This document shows positions 1 through 9,917 of a stretch of 23,299 nt of DNA, piece after piece (the stretch's first letter is position 1; each line of letters opens with the position of its first letter). The position numbers and the translations under genes were made by a program. Under the pieces are notes generated by a model that did not search any database, was not told where the DNA came from, and saw only the letters and a program-made list of their open reading frames with translations. This DNA is from Pelargonium nanum. Its lineage: Eukaryota; Streptophyta; Magnoliopsida; Geraniales; Geraniaceae. Where the stretch lies: positions 1-23,299 of the forward strand of contig JAYMTF010001464.1 in NCBI GenBank assembly GCA_036897485.1, given 5' to 3'.

Positions 1-480
1 CTCATTGGCTTGGCTTAGGCTAAGCCAAATATTTGTTGGCTTAGATTCCTTATTCTCTTAAACAAAAAAGAAGAAGTTAAAAGTACTCCAATGGTTTTAG
101 TGACAAGTACATGATACCCATATGTAATTAATTAGCTAAAATCACTCTACTAATGTATGAGTCAATAAGTTGAGTGAGATCATACGACGCCTAAGTTATT
201 AGTAATATACATCTATTTGATAGTAATTTACACTATCCGACCCTCGACAAAAGGCCGAACTTAATACAAAAATCATATTAATGTAAAATAAAAGAAAAAT
301 CTCTTCCATTTTGAGAGAGTGATAGAGTTTTTGTTTGGTTACGACTGCTTTTGATTTAAGAGCAGTGACAATCTATTATATTTGCGTATACCAAATTGCG
401 ATTTTTCTCGTTCAGATAGCGAGCTCTTGCTTTGATATCAAGTTAAAGTTTTGTTAAGGTTTTGCAGAGTAGCGGCGTAC
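1..480. other. Spacer without recognisable gene
   Basis: AT-rich DNA with stops in every frame and no recognisable protein. Around 420-450 there is a stretch (gctttgatatcaag) loosely like a copia primer-binding-site boundary read on the other strand, but no LTR pair supports it. Confidence 0.5.
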
Positions 481-662
481 ATTCGCGATCAGTTTATTTT
501 ATTGGTGTGAATACAGGGCAACAAGAGGCGGTTGCAAAGAATGAGAAGGTGGTGATTTGGTCAGAGTCATGAGATCAACTTTCGAGTTTGTTGTCGAATC
601 AGATGACATATACGACGGTGGCGAAGGGCAGTTGGCAGAGCACTCCACGTGGTTGACTTGAA

Positions 663-950
663 CTTCAAGTGCAATCGTTGTTAGTTGTTCGTGCTCTTGA
701 GGCTAGAAGAGAGGATTGCACTGCCTTCAACTTGATTATTCAAGCCAATGAGGAGAATTCAAGTGCCTTCAGTTTTGATTATTCAATATGTTTTAGCCAT
801 TGTGACTCAAGTAAATATTTTATTTTCGGTTTGATCTGCGAACAGAGTGGCCCACGAGTTAGTTAGATCTTCGATATCTTTGTCATACTTGTGTAGATGT
901 TTTAATAAATAATTAAATTTCGCATTAAAAAAAAAAAGAAAAAGAAAATA
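663..950 (+). mobile_element. 5'-truncated L1-type LINE 3' end with RNase H remnant and A-rich tail
   Basis: In the frame starting at 781 the translation reads SANRVAHELVRSS just before a stop at about 910. This matches the C-terminal end of the RNase H-like domain that closes ORF2 of plant L1-type LINEs (the RSANRVAHELA motif). One in-frame TGA lies directly before SAN, where a CGA arginine codon is expected, so the copy is dead. The part around 663-720 (ALEARRED) fits the alanine-rich upstream helix of the same domain, but in another frame, so at least one frameshift has occurred. About 16 bases after the stop comes a run of 11 A (927-937) followed by more A-rich sequence to about 949, the expected poly-A end. 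An internal imperfect duplication (tgccttcaacttgattattcaa near 722 and its twin near 763) lies inside. No clear target-site duplication was found. Bases 483-656 are open except for one stop but resemble no family I recognise. Confidence 0.62.
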
Positions 951-999
951 TTTTGTTAATGGGCTTTCTACGAGAAGTTGTCACTACTCTGTAATTCCC

Positions 1000-1196
1000 A
1001 TGGCCCTTTGTTTCTCACTTCTGGAGCAAAAACCGTTCAGTCGAGAGCGATCAACCTCACCTACCATTCTTTCCTTTTTCCTTTTCTCTTTCTGGAACAA
1101 GAACAACCACCATTCCAACTCGTAACTGAGACGTAAAGTTCTAATACTTTTGAATATCACCACCGCCCCTTTCTCTTACAAGAATTCAATCATGTG
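1000..1196 (+). promoter_or_regulatory. Pyrimidine-rich promoter/5' leader of the TPR-like gene
   Basis: There is no TATA box. The stretch is rich in C/T (for example ttcctttttccttttctctttctgg near 1070-1095), as in many TATA-less plant core promoters with a Y patch. The transcript probably begins inside or just after it. The A-rich LINE tail ends only about 50-100 bp upstream, so the old insertion now borders this promoter. The transcription start is inferred. Confidence 0.4.
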
Positions 1197-1397
1197 GTAA
1201 GGGTTTCTTTAATTGGTATAGTTCTGTACCCTTTTTTTCTTATTCTGGAGAATTATACTGACGAAACACATTCTATATAAAGTAGTTGAATTTTGGTTTG
1301 CTGATTGTTCATGTTTTTGAAGTTAGTTTTTGCCATTAAAGAGTTAGTTGATTGATTTTGCTAGTAGATTTGAGTCTATTTTGTTTTGAATTGGCAG
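1197..1397 (+). other. Probable 5'UTR intron of the TPR-like gene
   Basis: A good donor (ATGTG/GTAAGG, GT at 1197-1198) is followed by T-rich sequence and an acceptor (TTGGCAG, AG at 1396-1397). The 201-base segment is T-rich, typical of a plant leader intron. Splicing would leave the leader joined to 1398 onward. A second possible acceptor (acag, AG at 1523-1524) would remove most of the upstream ORFs in the leader. Confidence 0.5.
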
Positions 1398-1402
1398 CAT
1401 TC

Positions 1403-1557
1403 ATGATTGAGTCCACACCATGAACCTTGATTTTTGATCTTTTGGAGTTTGCCCTACTTGGGTCAATTTGAAATTCTCAATTTGGGGTTGGCTGAGCCCT
1501 GAATGCATTTTGGGAACATTACAGGACCCTTTTGCCATGGTAAAGAGTAAGCTATGA
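1403..1557 (+). promoter_or_regulatory. Cluster of upstream ORFs in the leader
   Basis: Four short ORFs precede the main start in the exon: 1403-1423 (MIESTP), 1420-1437 (MNLDF, starting on the previous stop as ATGA), 1503-1550 (MHFGNITGPFCHGKE, ending 3 bases before the main ATG) and 1537-1557 (MVKSKL), whose TGA overlaps the main ATG as ATGA. If the intron at 1197-1397 is removed, a fifth forms across the junction from the ATG at 1192 (MCIHD). Such arrangements generally lower or condition translation of the main ORF. The ORFs are visible in the sequence; their effect is inferred. Confidence 0.55.
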
Positions 1558-1958
1558 TTGGTAGTGAGATGGGTTCCGGTGAAGGACATCGGCTCTGGAG
1601 TGTGTTTGATGGCGTGAAGATGTTCCCCTCTACGCCTGAGGCTATGATGTCTGAGATTGACACAGCTATTGCTAATCTTGAGTATGCACGCTCCACCACT
1701 CTCCTGGACCCTCCATCTTCGTCGGCGGTTAAGAATAAGAGACCTGATGACGGAGTGAGTCCGAAATATGATGCAAAAAGGGCAGATGAGGCTTATAAGG
1801 CGGGGTGTGTGGCATTGGCTGCAGGCAAGCTTGACGAGGCTCTTCACTCCTTGAACTTATCTCTGTCCAAATGCCCACCTGATAAGACATCTGCAGTTGC
1901 CAAGCTTCAGTCACTCATTTCCCTCACGTCTCAACAACTTCAAAAATCTACCAATTGA
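1554..1958 (+). CDS. Small TPR-like superfamily protein, 134 aa
   Basis: I recognise this as a conserved small plant protein annotated as TPR-like; its cellular role is not known to me. The N-terminal block (residues 6-45, MGSGEGHRLWSVFDGVKMFP onward) is the conserved signature. A short variable linker follows (about 48-70). Residues 72-125 then form two or three helices ending in a TPR-like pair: YDAKRADEAYKAG, ALAAGKLDEALHSLNLSL and DKTSAVAKLQSLISLTSQQL. There is no signal peptide or membrane segment, so it is probably soluble and may act as a protein-binding adaptor. The first ATG is at 1554. The ATG at 1569 (giving MGSGEGHRLW, with G at -3 and +4) has the better context and matches where I remember relatives beginning, so either may be used, giving 134 or 129 residues. 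The coding part is one exon; any intron is in the leader. Confidence 0.82.
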   Translation: MIGSEMGSGEGHRLWSVFDGVKMFPSTPEAMMSEIDTAIANLEYARSTTLLDPPSSSAVKNKRPDDGVSPKYDAKRADEAYKAGCVALAAGKLDEALHSLNLSLSKCPPDKTSAVAKLQSLISLTSQQLQKSTN

Positions 1959-2330
1959 ATTAATTGGTACCTTTCCTGATCTTAAATTATACTCTTCCAT
2001 GTTAGTTTGATTAAAAGACTGCTTAATGCTATATAACATGTTCCTCGAAATTATTATGATTCATTTGCGGTCGATATTGCTCACATCTTGATGACTGTTT
2101 TTTTATTTAAATTTTTTACTTTATCTATGTCACGGCGACGATTATTCGTATGAAACATTATCTCCATTGGCCACTGCATAGATGATGTTCTGGATTGTTC
2201 AAGCAAGGTTTGCCAATGCACTTAAAAGGAATCTACATTTGCTAGAAATACAGTCATCCATTTTGATATACAAAGCTATTCAATGACTTGTTCACTATGT
2301 ACTGAGAACTAAGGTCCAGTGTAAATTAGA
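1959..2330. other. 3'UTR and spacer
   Basis: AT-rich sequence after the stop codon. The TPR-like transcript probably ends within the first 100-150 bases, but no single strong polyadenylation signal stands out. Nothing coding was seen. Confidence 0.4.
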
Positions 2331-2469
2331 ATAGTTATTGATCTTACTCAGTTTCAGCAGCTTATCAGGAGCATAAAGGTGTCATTATCTTCATGTAAAT
2401 CCAAATAGTTATTGATCTTACTCAGTTTCAGCTGCTTAGCAGGAACATAAAGGTGTCGTTATCATCATC
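2331..2469 (+). repeat. Two-copy tandem duplication, 74-bp period
   Basis: The segment from 2331 (atagttattgatcttactca...) recurs from 2405 with only a few substitutions (cagcagcttatcagg versus cagctgcttagcagg; gcataaaggtgtcatt versus acataaaggtgtcgtt). It is non-coding in all frames. Confidence 0.85.
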
Positions 2470-2754
2470 TAGTGATAGTCCTCTTCATTTGCTCTTTTCT
2501 TCAATGAGGTCTTAAGATTTTTTATTCAGATCCAAGTATGATTTCTCCTTGAAGAGGATTTTTAAGGTTTGATCGATGTGTATAATGCTTTGTGGTGTCT
2601 AGCTTTGATGTATATGATGCTTTGTGGGAGCAAACCATTTTGAGATTGGGATTGCCATACGTCCCATATCTTTATACAATCCCGATATTTTAATTTCATT
2701 TTTGTTGGAGTCCTGGGTTAAGTAATCTTTGAAGTGGCTTTTGGGGTTGGATGA

Positions 2755-2935
2755 ACATTAACAAAACGAACCCACCACCAGGTGGCCCAGAAGTCATTGG
2801 TTCGATTCTCCCTGGGATTAGAATTGCGATTTAAGTGAGGGCCATGACCGTAAATTGCTCTGCTAAACTCAACAGGGTAGGCTGGCAAGGGTCCCTCGTC
2901 ATCAGGAAATAAGTTTCTGCTTTCATTTAAGTAAT
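2755..2935 (+). repeat. Possible SINE-like or other dispersed repeat
   Basis: A more GC-rich island than its surroundings contains ggttcgattctcc (2800-2812), which resembles an RNA polymerase III B box (GGTTCGANNCC). No convincing A box, poly-A/T tail or flanking duplication was found, so this could equally be an unrelated dispersed repeat. It has no coding potential. Confidence 0.3.
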
Positions 2936-2960
2936 GCGGTGGAGAATTAAAGTAGCTTTA

Positions 2961-3112
2961 GGAATTTGTTTTTTGGAATGGAAATCAAGAATGGGAAGGA
3001 GAGTAGGATTCCCATTCCGATGCCATTTTCATGACCAAAAAAATTATAATCCAAACTTGAAGAATGAGAATCTCATTCCCATTCTTAATTCACATTCCTA
3101 AACAAAAATTGT
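2961..3112. mobile_element. Fold-back MITE-like element
   Basis: The left arm 2961-2997 (ggaatttgttttttggaatg then gaaatcaagaatgggaa) pairs with the reverse complement of 3076-3111 (ttcccattcttaattcacat then tcctaaacaaaaatt) at roughly 80% identity. The interior contains further inverted pieces (attcccattcc and gaatgagaatctcattccc). This is a short, non-coding inverted-repeat element of the GGAATG-rich type common in dicots. No target duplication was resolved. Confidence 0.65.
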
Positions 3113-4990
3113 AATTTAAACGCTAACTAAAAGTATTCCGAGCAGTGTTGCTTTTAAAATTTGCATTGATAGCTTGTTAGCAATAAAAAACTACAAGAAA
3201 GAGGCTTTAATTTTGTCTCCACAAAATGCTATTAATCTTATACTTCAGTGCTAAGTCCTATGAAAATTTGGGTCATTTTTTGTTTATCTAGCTGAACTAC
3301 TTGGCAATTTTGTGAATATTTCAAGTGTTCTGTTCAGAGGATAGCTTTAGTATTCTTGTCTATTTCTAGATTACTTTACCTTGGTATAAATCTTCCTCTA
3401 CTAGATCTATGGTGGTAGATGGTGCCTCGGAAAATCAATACTGTCATGAGTAAAAGTTGCAAGATCTTCTCATTAGCAATGTGTTAGGATTGATTCTTCA
3501 ACTGATCCTGGAGAGCTGCAGTCTTCCAGTGAAATGTTCAATAACAAATACTTCTGGTTTGAGCTGAGTTATTTCACCCCATGGGCAAAGGTGATCTCAC
3601 CGTAATCCCCCCAGAATTCTCAGTTAAGTATTAAGGACCTAATAAGGCTGGAATGTACTGTTGTTCTGAAACCGGTTCCTTTTTAATTAATAAGTTTAAG
3701 ACCAAATCCTTAAAGACACTAAATTCTCCTAGATTCTTCTGTTGTATCCTATAGCATTCCAGATAGTAGTGCCATTTCTGAAGAGTAGGGTGGATGTGAA
3801 GGGTCTAGAATATATATATTTCACTGATCATTTGGTGAGCGACGAGCTATAAACCAGTTCTGTCATTCTCATGGTAGTTATTTACATGCTCAGGTTGCTT
3901 GGGTTTACTACCATGGTTGTTTGAAGAAGGCGCCTTATTAGCTTCCTAGTTTATCTACACTTGGACCCTCTAGATCCACGGGCCTTCAACTTGTCGAGTT
4001 GTTGATCCACTCACTGTTATTCCAAGGGTGATTCCTCAAGAATCATTTCATGGAAGTTGTTGGTTGTTGCAACTGGGTTAATAGCAATCATTTTGGACTG
4101 GGAATGCCCTTGGCATGTGCCTGTGTTCTAAAAATGTTCATGGGTTTGGATACTGGGGTTTTATACTTTACATGCACGGGTGGATGATAGTACCAGTTTA
4201 TCTTGAAGTGAAACGTGCTTGAGGCATGCTCTGCGTCCAAAAAATATGCTCAACACTTTTCATATTCAGCTTGAGGTGAACTGATGCACTTAATAGAAGC
4301 ATGTAATGAAATGTTGCTTCCTGTTGTGTGATTTTGATGCTCATGACGTGCCATTTGAAATCTAGTATGGTGTAATTGCTAATTGTCGAGGATAGTGAAT
4401 TCTCCATAGTCAGTAAGAATCATAGCCTCTGCCTACTGAACACTTCTTGGGGACTATGGAGCACCGAATGGCCAATCCTATCGTGTGATTTGTTACGGAC
4501 ATGAGAATCATATATTATGATTTTAAATTATAAGAAAAATATTAGGATTGGCTCAGGAGATGTACATCTCGTGTCTGTTTCCCTCTTTTATTTAAAAGTA
4601 TATTCTTGTACATAGGTGATAATTTTTTTAACTAGCTGGATCTTCCATTCAGCAACCACAGCTGCATACCCACCCTGGTTTGCAATTTTCTCTTGCCATA
4701 GCTCCAGATCTACATCTCTCTCTTTGTCACTCCATTTAAGCAACAACTCTCTTCTTTCATTCCAGCAATCGTTAGTTTAGTTCATGTTTTACTTTCTAGT
4801 TTTTACCTTCTTGAATGCCAAATTTAGGGACTACACTACACCTAATTTGATTTTGTTTTACTTTTTTTCTTGTATTTATGTGTTAAATTTCAATATTGGG
4901 CTACATATAATGATTTGTGCTTCCACTACTAAAATGTCAACTTTATTAGTAGTGTTTGATTTCCACCCTTATATTTTAATTATTCATTTT
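3113..4990. other. Long spacer, no gene seen
   Basis: AT-rich sequence with only short accidental ORFs. No protein family, hairpin RNA, tRNA or clear repeat was recognised. Confidence 0.5.
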
Positions 4991-5060
4991 ATATTTATCC
5001 GATGTAGGACACTTTATTACCCACTTCAACACTCCTTCTCACGTGCGAGTCTTACTTTTC
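4990..5060 (-). mobile_element. LTR-start/PPT-like boundary remnant
   Basis: Read on the minus strand, a purine-rich tract (cacgtgagaaggag) runs directly into tgttgaagtgggtaataaag and then tcctacatcgg. This is the usual layout of a polypurine tract followed by the TGTTxA start of a small LTR. It is inverted relative to the similar boundary at 5485-5530. No intact partner LTR was found. Confidence 0.4.
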
Positions 5061-5255
5061 TTTTATCGGTTGGCTTGACAAGTGCACAGTTGGAGGTGTT
5101 TTAAATCGATACTACCCCTCACATGTAAATATTATTCTTATACACGCGAACCGCTGCAGGCATGTCCATCTGCAAGTAGGTTGGAGACCTAGGAGGAGGC
5201 AACGTAAACAAACCACCTTCAGGTCAAGGCTATGATTAAAACTTGTTGTAATACC

Positions 5256-5440
5256 ATGAAGAGAACCAATTCAACTAAAAGTTTTAGCTGATAATTGAGG
5301 GCCCAATTTAATATTTGAACACGCCCCCGTGGCCCACACACAAGTCCACTTATTGCCTTGTGCTGAATTTTAATATGAGCGGTGATAGGACTCGAACTCC
5401 TGCCATATAGGTCACCAAGGTGATACTCCCAACATAACTC
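5256..5440 (-). mobile_element. Decayed TRIM remnant related to the element at 20273-20763
   Basis: Bases 5256-5321 (with gagaaccaattcaactaaaa and ...ttgaaca) match the TRIM LTR at 20273-20349/20685-20763 in order and orientation. Immediately after comes cgcccccgtgg, like cgccccgtcac that follows the left LTR there. The preceding taatacca resembles the primer-binding complement (ctctgatacca) that precedes the right LTR, so this may be one LTR left between two internal parts. Internal sequence is too diverged to extend with confidence. Confidence 0.5.
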
Positions 5441-5484
5441 TACCTATCCACGTGAGGCCCAAATTTATCTCTTTTGTCCAACCT

Positions 5485-5606
5485 GCACGTGAGGGGAGTG
5501 TTAAGGAATCCGACATTGAAAGAATGCGAAGTCGGTCACCACTAGGAACACTTGTTGGACCTTCCACCTATGAGTTTAAACTTTTGGGTTTAAATCTAGT
5601 TTAACA
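5485..5606 (+). mobile_element. PPT plus small LTR remnant, plus strand
   Basis: A purine tract, gaggggag (5491-5498), is followed by TGTTAAGGAATCC from 5499. The candidate LTR ends in TTTAACA at 5606, giving a TG...CA unit of about 108 bp. The accompanying sequence (cgacattgaaagaatgcgaa, cttgttggaccttccacc) resembles the start of common plant TRIM-type LTRs. A 5' LTR was not found. Confidence 0.4.
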
Positions 5607-6930
5607 ATATGCATCAAGGATTCATGGTTTTTTTATTATATACATGAAATAGTAATATGTGATATAAACCAATTAGTAATATGTATATGAATAATTATCT
5701 ATTGTGAGCAGATTTAATTACTAAGAAATTAGCCACTATGTCAAAATATGGATGTAATATAGCTTCTTCATAATAATTACATAATTAATTCAACATAGCT
5801 GGTTACAAAGACATGTCCCTTTTTTCTTTACAATGTATAGAAATCAAAAGTTAAATGTTGTTACAAGAACTTTGACTAGACATGTTTAGGCTGGGTCACT
5901 ACTTTATGAGTTGCTTATTGATGTTTAGTTCTCAAATTCATGGCTGTCTCACAACATGCATAATACCAAGACATAACTCACTATTGAGGCAAGCTTGATT
6001 AAGATTAACCTGTGTTAGCTAATCCGTATATTATATCTAGCTCATATACTAGCTTGGTCTGCACTAATTGTAGTACAACTACTCCTTTCTATCGTTAGAT
6101 GGTTATTTTTGGTATTAAATTTATCAAAACATTTGTGCTACCCTTGTTACGTCAAGGCTGGATTGCCTAAATTTCTCTGCTCCAGGGTACATATCTTCCC
6201 AACTCCCAAGCTGTTGCTCTTGATAGGTTTTGAAGATATTTTAACACTGCTAAAAACTTGCTCGCAGTATTGGAAAAGAGGGAACTTGGTTTCTTGCAAT
6301 TAGAAAATGTTTGGGTCATTGCAGTCATCAGTTTACCTATATGAATTTGTGAACTGGACAACATGAATGTGATGATGATTGTGAAATAACGTACATGTCC
6401 TCTCTCTGCTGCTGGGACGAAGTCTCTTCTCATGCAAGTAGCTAGCTGATTGTGGTGAGTATCAGACCTTTCAGAGCACAACCTAATCAGATTGTGCATG
6501 AACCACATATTCCGAATAAATAATAAAAGAACTCCCTTTTGACTACCTTTACTTTCTTTAATTTAAAACACACTTCTTATAATCTTTATCTTTCTGACTA
6601 AATGCTTATTTTTATCAGCCATGGAATAAAATTTATAGGAAATCATCAATCAAATGTTTTTCTTTGGCTTCAAAGTTATAACTAGCATCTAGCAGATTGT
6701 GCTAGCCTTAATTCATTCACATTTTTACATTTTGTCGCTTAATTATTTGATCTTCTTTATGCCTCTCAGCATAATACTCTTGTACCAAAAAAAGAAGTGC
6801 TAAAAAGTATTATAATATACTAATATTAGATTCGATATAAAAGACATCAGTTTTGATGACTGATATCTTCGTTCATCACTGCTATGCGATATTTTAGTGA
6901 ACCAGTCATGTAGAATAAGGAAGTGCTAGT
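5607..6930. other. Spacer, no gene seen
   Basis: AT-rich sequence. The open frames here (for example near 6109-6303 plus and 6167-6508 minus) overlap each other and show no family resemblance or composition shift that would support a gene. Confidence 0.5.
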
Positions 6931-6992
6931 AGAAGAAAAATATTTTCAAAGGAGAAGAAAAATATTTTCAAAGGAGAAGAAAAATGCAAAGG
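6931..6992 (+). repeat. 22-bp tandem repeat, two and a half copies
   Basis: The unit agaagaaaaatattttcaaa plus gg occurs exactly at 6931-6952 and 6953-6974, followed by a shortened copy (agaagaaaaatgcaaagg). It lies about 200 bp upstream of the TATA box of the small gene at 7262. Confidence 0.9.
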
Positions 6993-7168
6993 AAGACCCC
7001 AAATGATTGGTCATGGAATACCCACCTAAGCCAGGGGTCAACTAGAAAAAGTATAGAACCATAACTTGTGTGCTCTGCTTATGTTTTACTAGCACCGTGA
7101 TTTGATCTGTGCCATACGTTTGATTTTACCCTCTGGTTTTTCATTGGTATTGTAAAGAGTACCTTCTG

Positions 7169-7176
7169 CTATAAAT
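7169..7176 (+). promoter_or_regulatory. TATA box of the 86-aa gene
   Basis: CTATAAAT sits 93 bases before the ATG, placing a likely transcription start near 7200 and a leader of about 60 bases. Confidence 0.6.
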
Positions 7177-7261
7177 TCAAGTGAGCATCATTGTGCTAGA
7201 CAGCAAAAAAGAGTGCAGCTCATCTTCCTTTTTCTTTAGTGGTCTTCAGTAGCAAGAAACC

Positions 7262-7522
7262 ATGGGAGGTAGCAACGTGCAGAAGAAATCTCCTAACAAT
7301 TTCTCTATATTTAGCTTGTTCAAATCTAGGAGGCCAATGAGAGGTGATTCTACATGGGAAGATGTGGTAACTATGCGAAAGGTATGGCCTAGTGATGAAG
7401 ACAAAGCTTGGTATGTGGCTGAACCTGGTATTGATAGGAAAGCCTCTGCTTTCATTGCCAAGTTCCATAAAAGTTGTGTGCCTGATTCTGATTGTCAGAT
7501 TTATCAGGCTGCAAATGCATGA
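7262..7522 (+). CDS. Conserved small plant protein of unknown function, 86 aa
   Basis: Single-exon ORF starting in a good plant context (aaaccATGGga). Residues 13-25 (NFSIFSLFKSRRP) form a short hydrophobic/basic patch. Residues 31-46 carry WEDVVTMRKVWPSDED. The core motif is YVAEPGIDRKASAFIAKFH at 51-69, which I recall as the hallmark of a family of roughly 80-100-residue dicot proteins. Its ID-KA--FIA-FH pattern is reminiscent of the short C-terminal motif of DUF761-type proteins, but that link is only a resemblance. There is no signal peptide or true membrane span, so the protein is probably soluble or peripherally bound. A TATA box upstream and an AT-rich 3' region support expression. I do not know the biochemical role. 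The overlapping minus-strand open frames are shadows. Confidence 0.8.
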   Translation: MGGSNVQKKSPNNFSIFSLFKSRRPMRGDSTWEDVVTMRKVWPSDEDKAWYVAEPGIDRKASAFIAKFHKSCVPDSDCQIYQAANA

Positions 7523-9910
7523 CATTCTGCATTTGCTGTGTCTTCCATTGCAGTGTATTTTCAGACTGATGTTTCTGGTTTGTGAATCGTAATAACAAAT
7601 TATAGAAGATTTGTTTATCTTCAATCTTTGATTTTCCACCTTTAATTTATTTAAATTTTCTCACTTTTGTGGTTTGGATGGTGTAATAGTCGTAGAGGAT
7701 CTTAGAACGGTTTTTATCCGAAACTATGGGTTTGCTGTTATAAAAGATCAAACATGCTGAAGGTGTAAGTTTCGTGAACACTGTACTAAATTCAGGAAGA
7801 GAATTATTGTATACCTTTATAAGGAGTTCAATGGAAATTCTAGTTTTAATGGTTTTAACTTTTAAGAACTTACATGGTGGGCTATAAGCTAATGGTCTGG
7901 CAACATAATCTACGAAAGTTACGCTGTTTCGTTAATGGAAGCAGCATCCTGGTACAGGAATATGGAAGTGCCTTCAAATTGAAATCTTCAACAAATTGAT
8001 GATGCCATTTGGTTTTAGTTCTGTGATCTATGATATAGCAGTTAGATTCTGTAAGCTGTGAATTTCAAGTTCCTTTCTTGCTGCAAAGATACTAGTATTT
8101 TTTTCCTCTTTAAGTCCATGTGAAGCAGTAAGATTCTGGGTGTGGAGTGATCTAAATCTGAAATCTTACTGGGCTGCCCATGTGCAGAGGTGAAGGTTTC
8201 TTCTGGAACTATTTTTGCATTCCACACGTTTATGTTTGTAACCTCTTACTTTCATGTTTGAATCTCTACCTACTCCCACTTCCTCTCTCTTCAAATTTTC
8301 TGTCCTATATTATAGTAAGTATTTTACTTTCATCACTACTATAATCTACACTCTAATGTTGGCTACTGTTACCACCCTAAACGTGGGCAGAGAGTTTAAA
8401 CTTAGCAGGAATTTACAAGTCTGAGATCAAGAAGGCGCTGAGCTTTTAAGCAGAGCTCTAGACTGGTTGGAAGATCTGATTTGTTATATCTTTATAGGGA
8501 AACTTAAAAGGGCATTTATGTTGATGCACATTGTGAAAAGCTGCCCTGTTAACTGTTCATCGAAGATGTGCAACTACCTCAAAGCAATAGATGATGGTTG
8601 TGTAATCGAGACTCCATAAATCGTATTATGTGTTTGTTCAGAAGTAAAATGTGCATTTGGCACATTAAAATCTTTATTACCAATGAGGTATGTCTTTGTA
8701 TTGTGTAAATGAATCTTACTGCAGTTTTTCACAATATTAATTGTAATTCCATTTCTTGCACATCCTTATTTTGTAGTTGTAATGAAAGACTTAATTGGAA
8801 ATTTTGTTGGATGGATGTGTTGGATCACTCTCACTTAAATAGTCTATGGCCGATTAGGGAAATTTTAACGTTTATCAACTAGCATTTTCTTTTGTTTTGA
8901 CATGAAGTGTTTTGGTAGAGAGGACTAGCCCATGATTTAGCAATGTCATTGATAATCCTTGACACTAATAGGTGACATTTTATGGGTTGTGAAGAAAGAA
9001 AAAGGAGAATTATTATGAATAACCTACTTCATATATAATTCTTGTATTCTTCCTTTGCCTTTTACTTTACTTTCAACTTTGTGTTGTGTCTGAATAGTTC
9101 CCTGTTTTAAATGTGTATTTCAGAGCAGAATAAGTGAAAGGACACATGTCAGTAATCCAATCTTTTTTAATGATAAGCGGTCTCTTGTTTTCCTTCTGCG
9201 TAGCTGTATGTAACAGCTACATTCCAAATCACCAGAATTTTACCTTTCTTTTTGTTCCTTTAAATGGTTCTATAGCATGCACTATGGACAACTTATGAGT
9301 TATGATATTAATACTTTAATATTTATTTTGTTTACTTCAATATGTAACGCTTTTTGCTTTTGTAACCTCTTTCTTTTGTTGTCTTTTTTCCATATAATTT
9401 ATTGAAATTTCAGTGCTCAAATTCCGAGAATGCGCTTTTCGATCTTCTTAACTTTAAATATTTTTTTCTTATTTTGTTCCTTACCATATATATTGTTGTT
9501 TGGGCTACATTATTTATATACAAGTTCTTTTCTTCTGCATAAGCATCAGAAGGGTTACCTATAAACAATGCCATAAAGAATTCAGATTCTTACTCTTTCT
9601 ACTGTGCTTGCATGCATGAGTGGACAAATATCTTGCTTTTCAGCTAAAGAACTTCTTGCAACCATTAACATAGATGATATTCTCTAATTCATATAAGAAT
9701 GATTATGATAATGCTAATGTTTGATAGTTTATGATTATATGAAGCTACGCTCATCTTATGCTTCTGCAGAATAACAAGGGTTCTATTCTGATACTATTTT
9801 TATTTAAATATATATTTTTTTTATGAAGGCAACATGTCATGTTTTGATGAGACTCCAATGAGGGTGACTGTTTTGGTCTAAAGAATTCCATATTGTGGGT
9901 ATTTAGCTAA
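7523..9910. other. Spacer after the small gene, no gene seen
   Basis: The 3'UTR of the upstream gene probably ends by about 7650. The remainder is AT-rich with no recognisable protein, RNA or repeat structure. Confidence 0.5.
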
Positions 9911-9917
9911 GTGTGCA

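Noticed and set aside
1401-1847. 148-codon minus-strand frame over the TPR-like gene
   Set aside because: It is a shadow of the plus-strand coding region, with no recognisable features.
2795-2815. Possible tRNA gene around the B-box-like ggttcgattctcc
   Set aside because: No matching acceptor stem, A box or anticodon arm could be built around it.
4784-5104. 106-codon open frame rich in F, L, I and Y
   Set aside because: It is an AT-rich, low-complexity frame that runs into an LTR-boundary remnant; no domain, no good start context and no relatives recognised.
6109-6508. Overlapping plus- and minus-strand open frames
   Set aside because: Both are short, mutually overlapping and without recognisable motifs or promoter signals.
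7220-7639. 139-codon minus-strand frame over the 86-aa gene
   Set aside because: It is antisense to a better-supported plus-strand gene that has a TATA box and a conserved motif.
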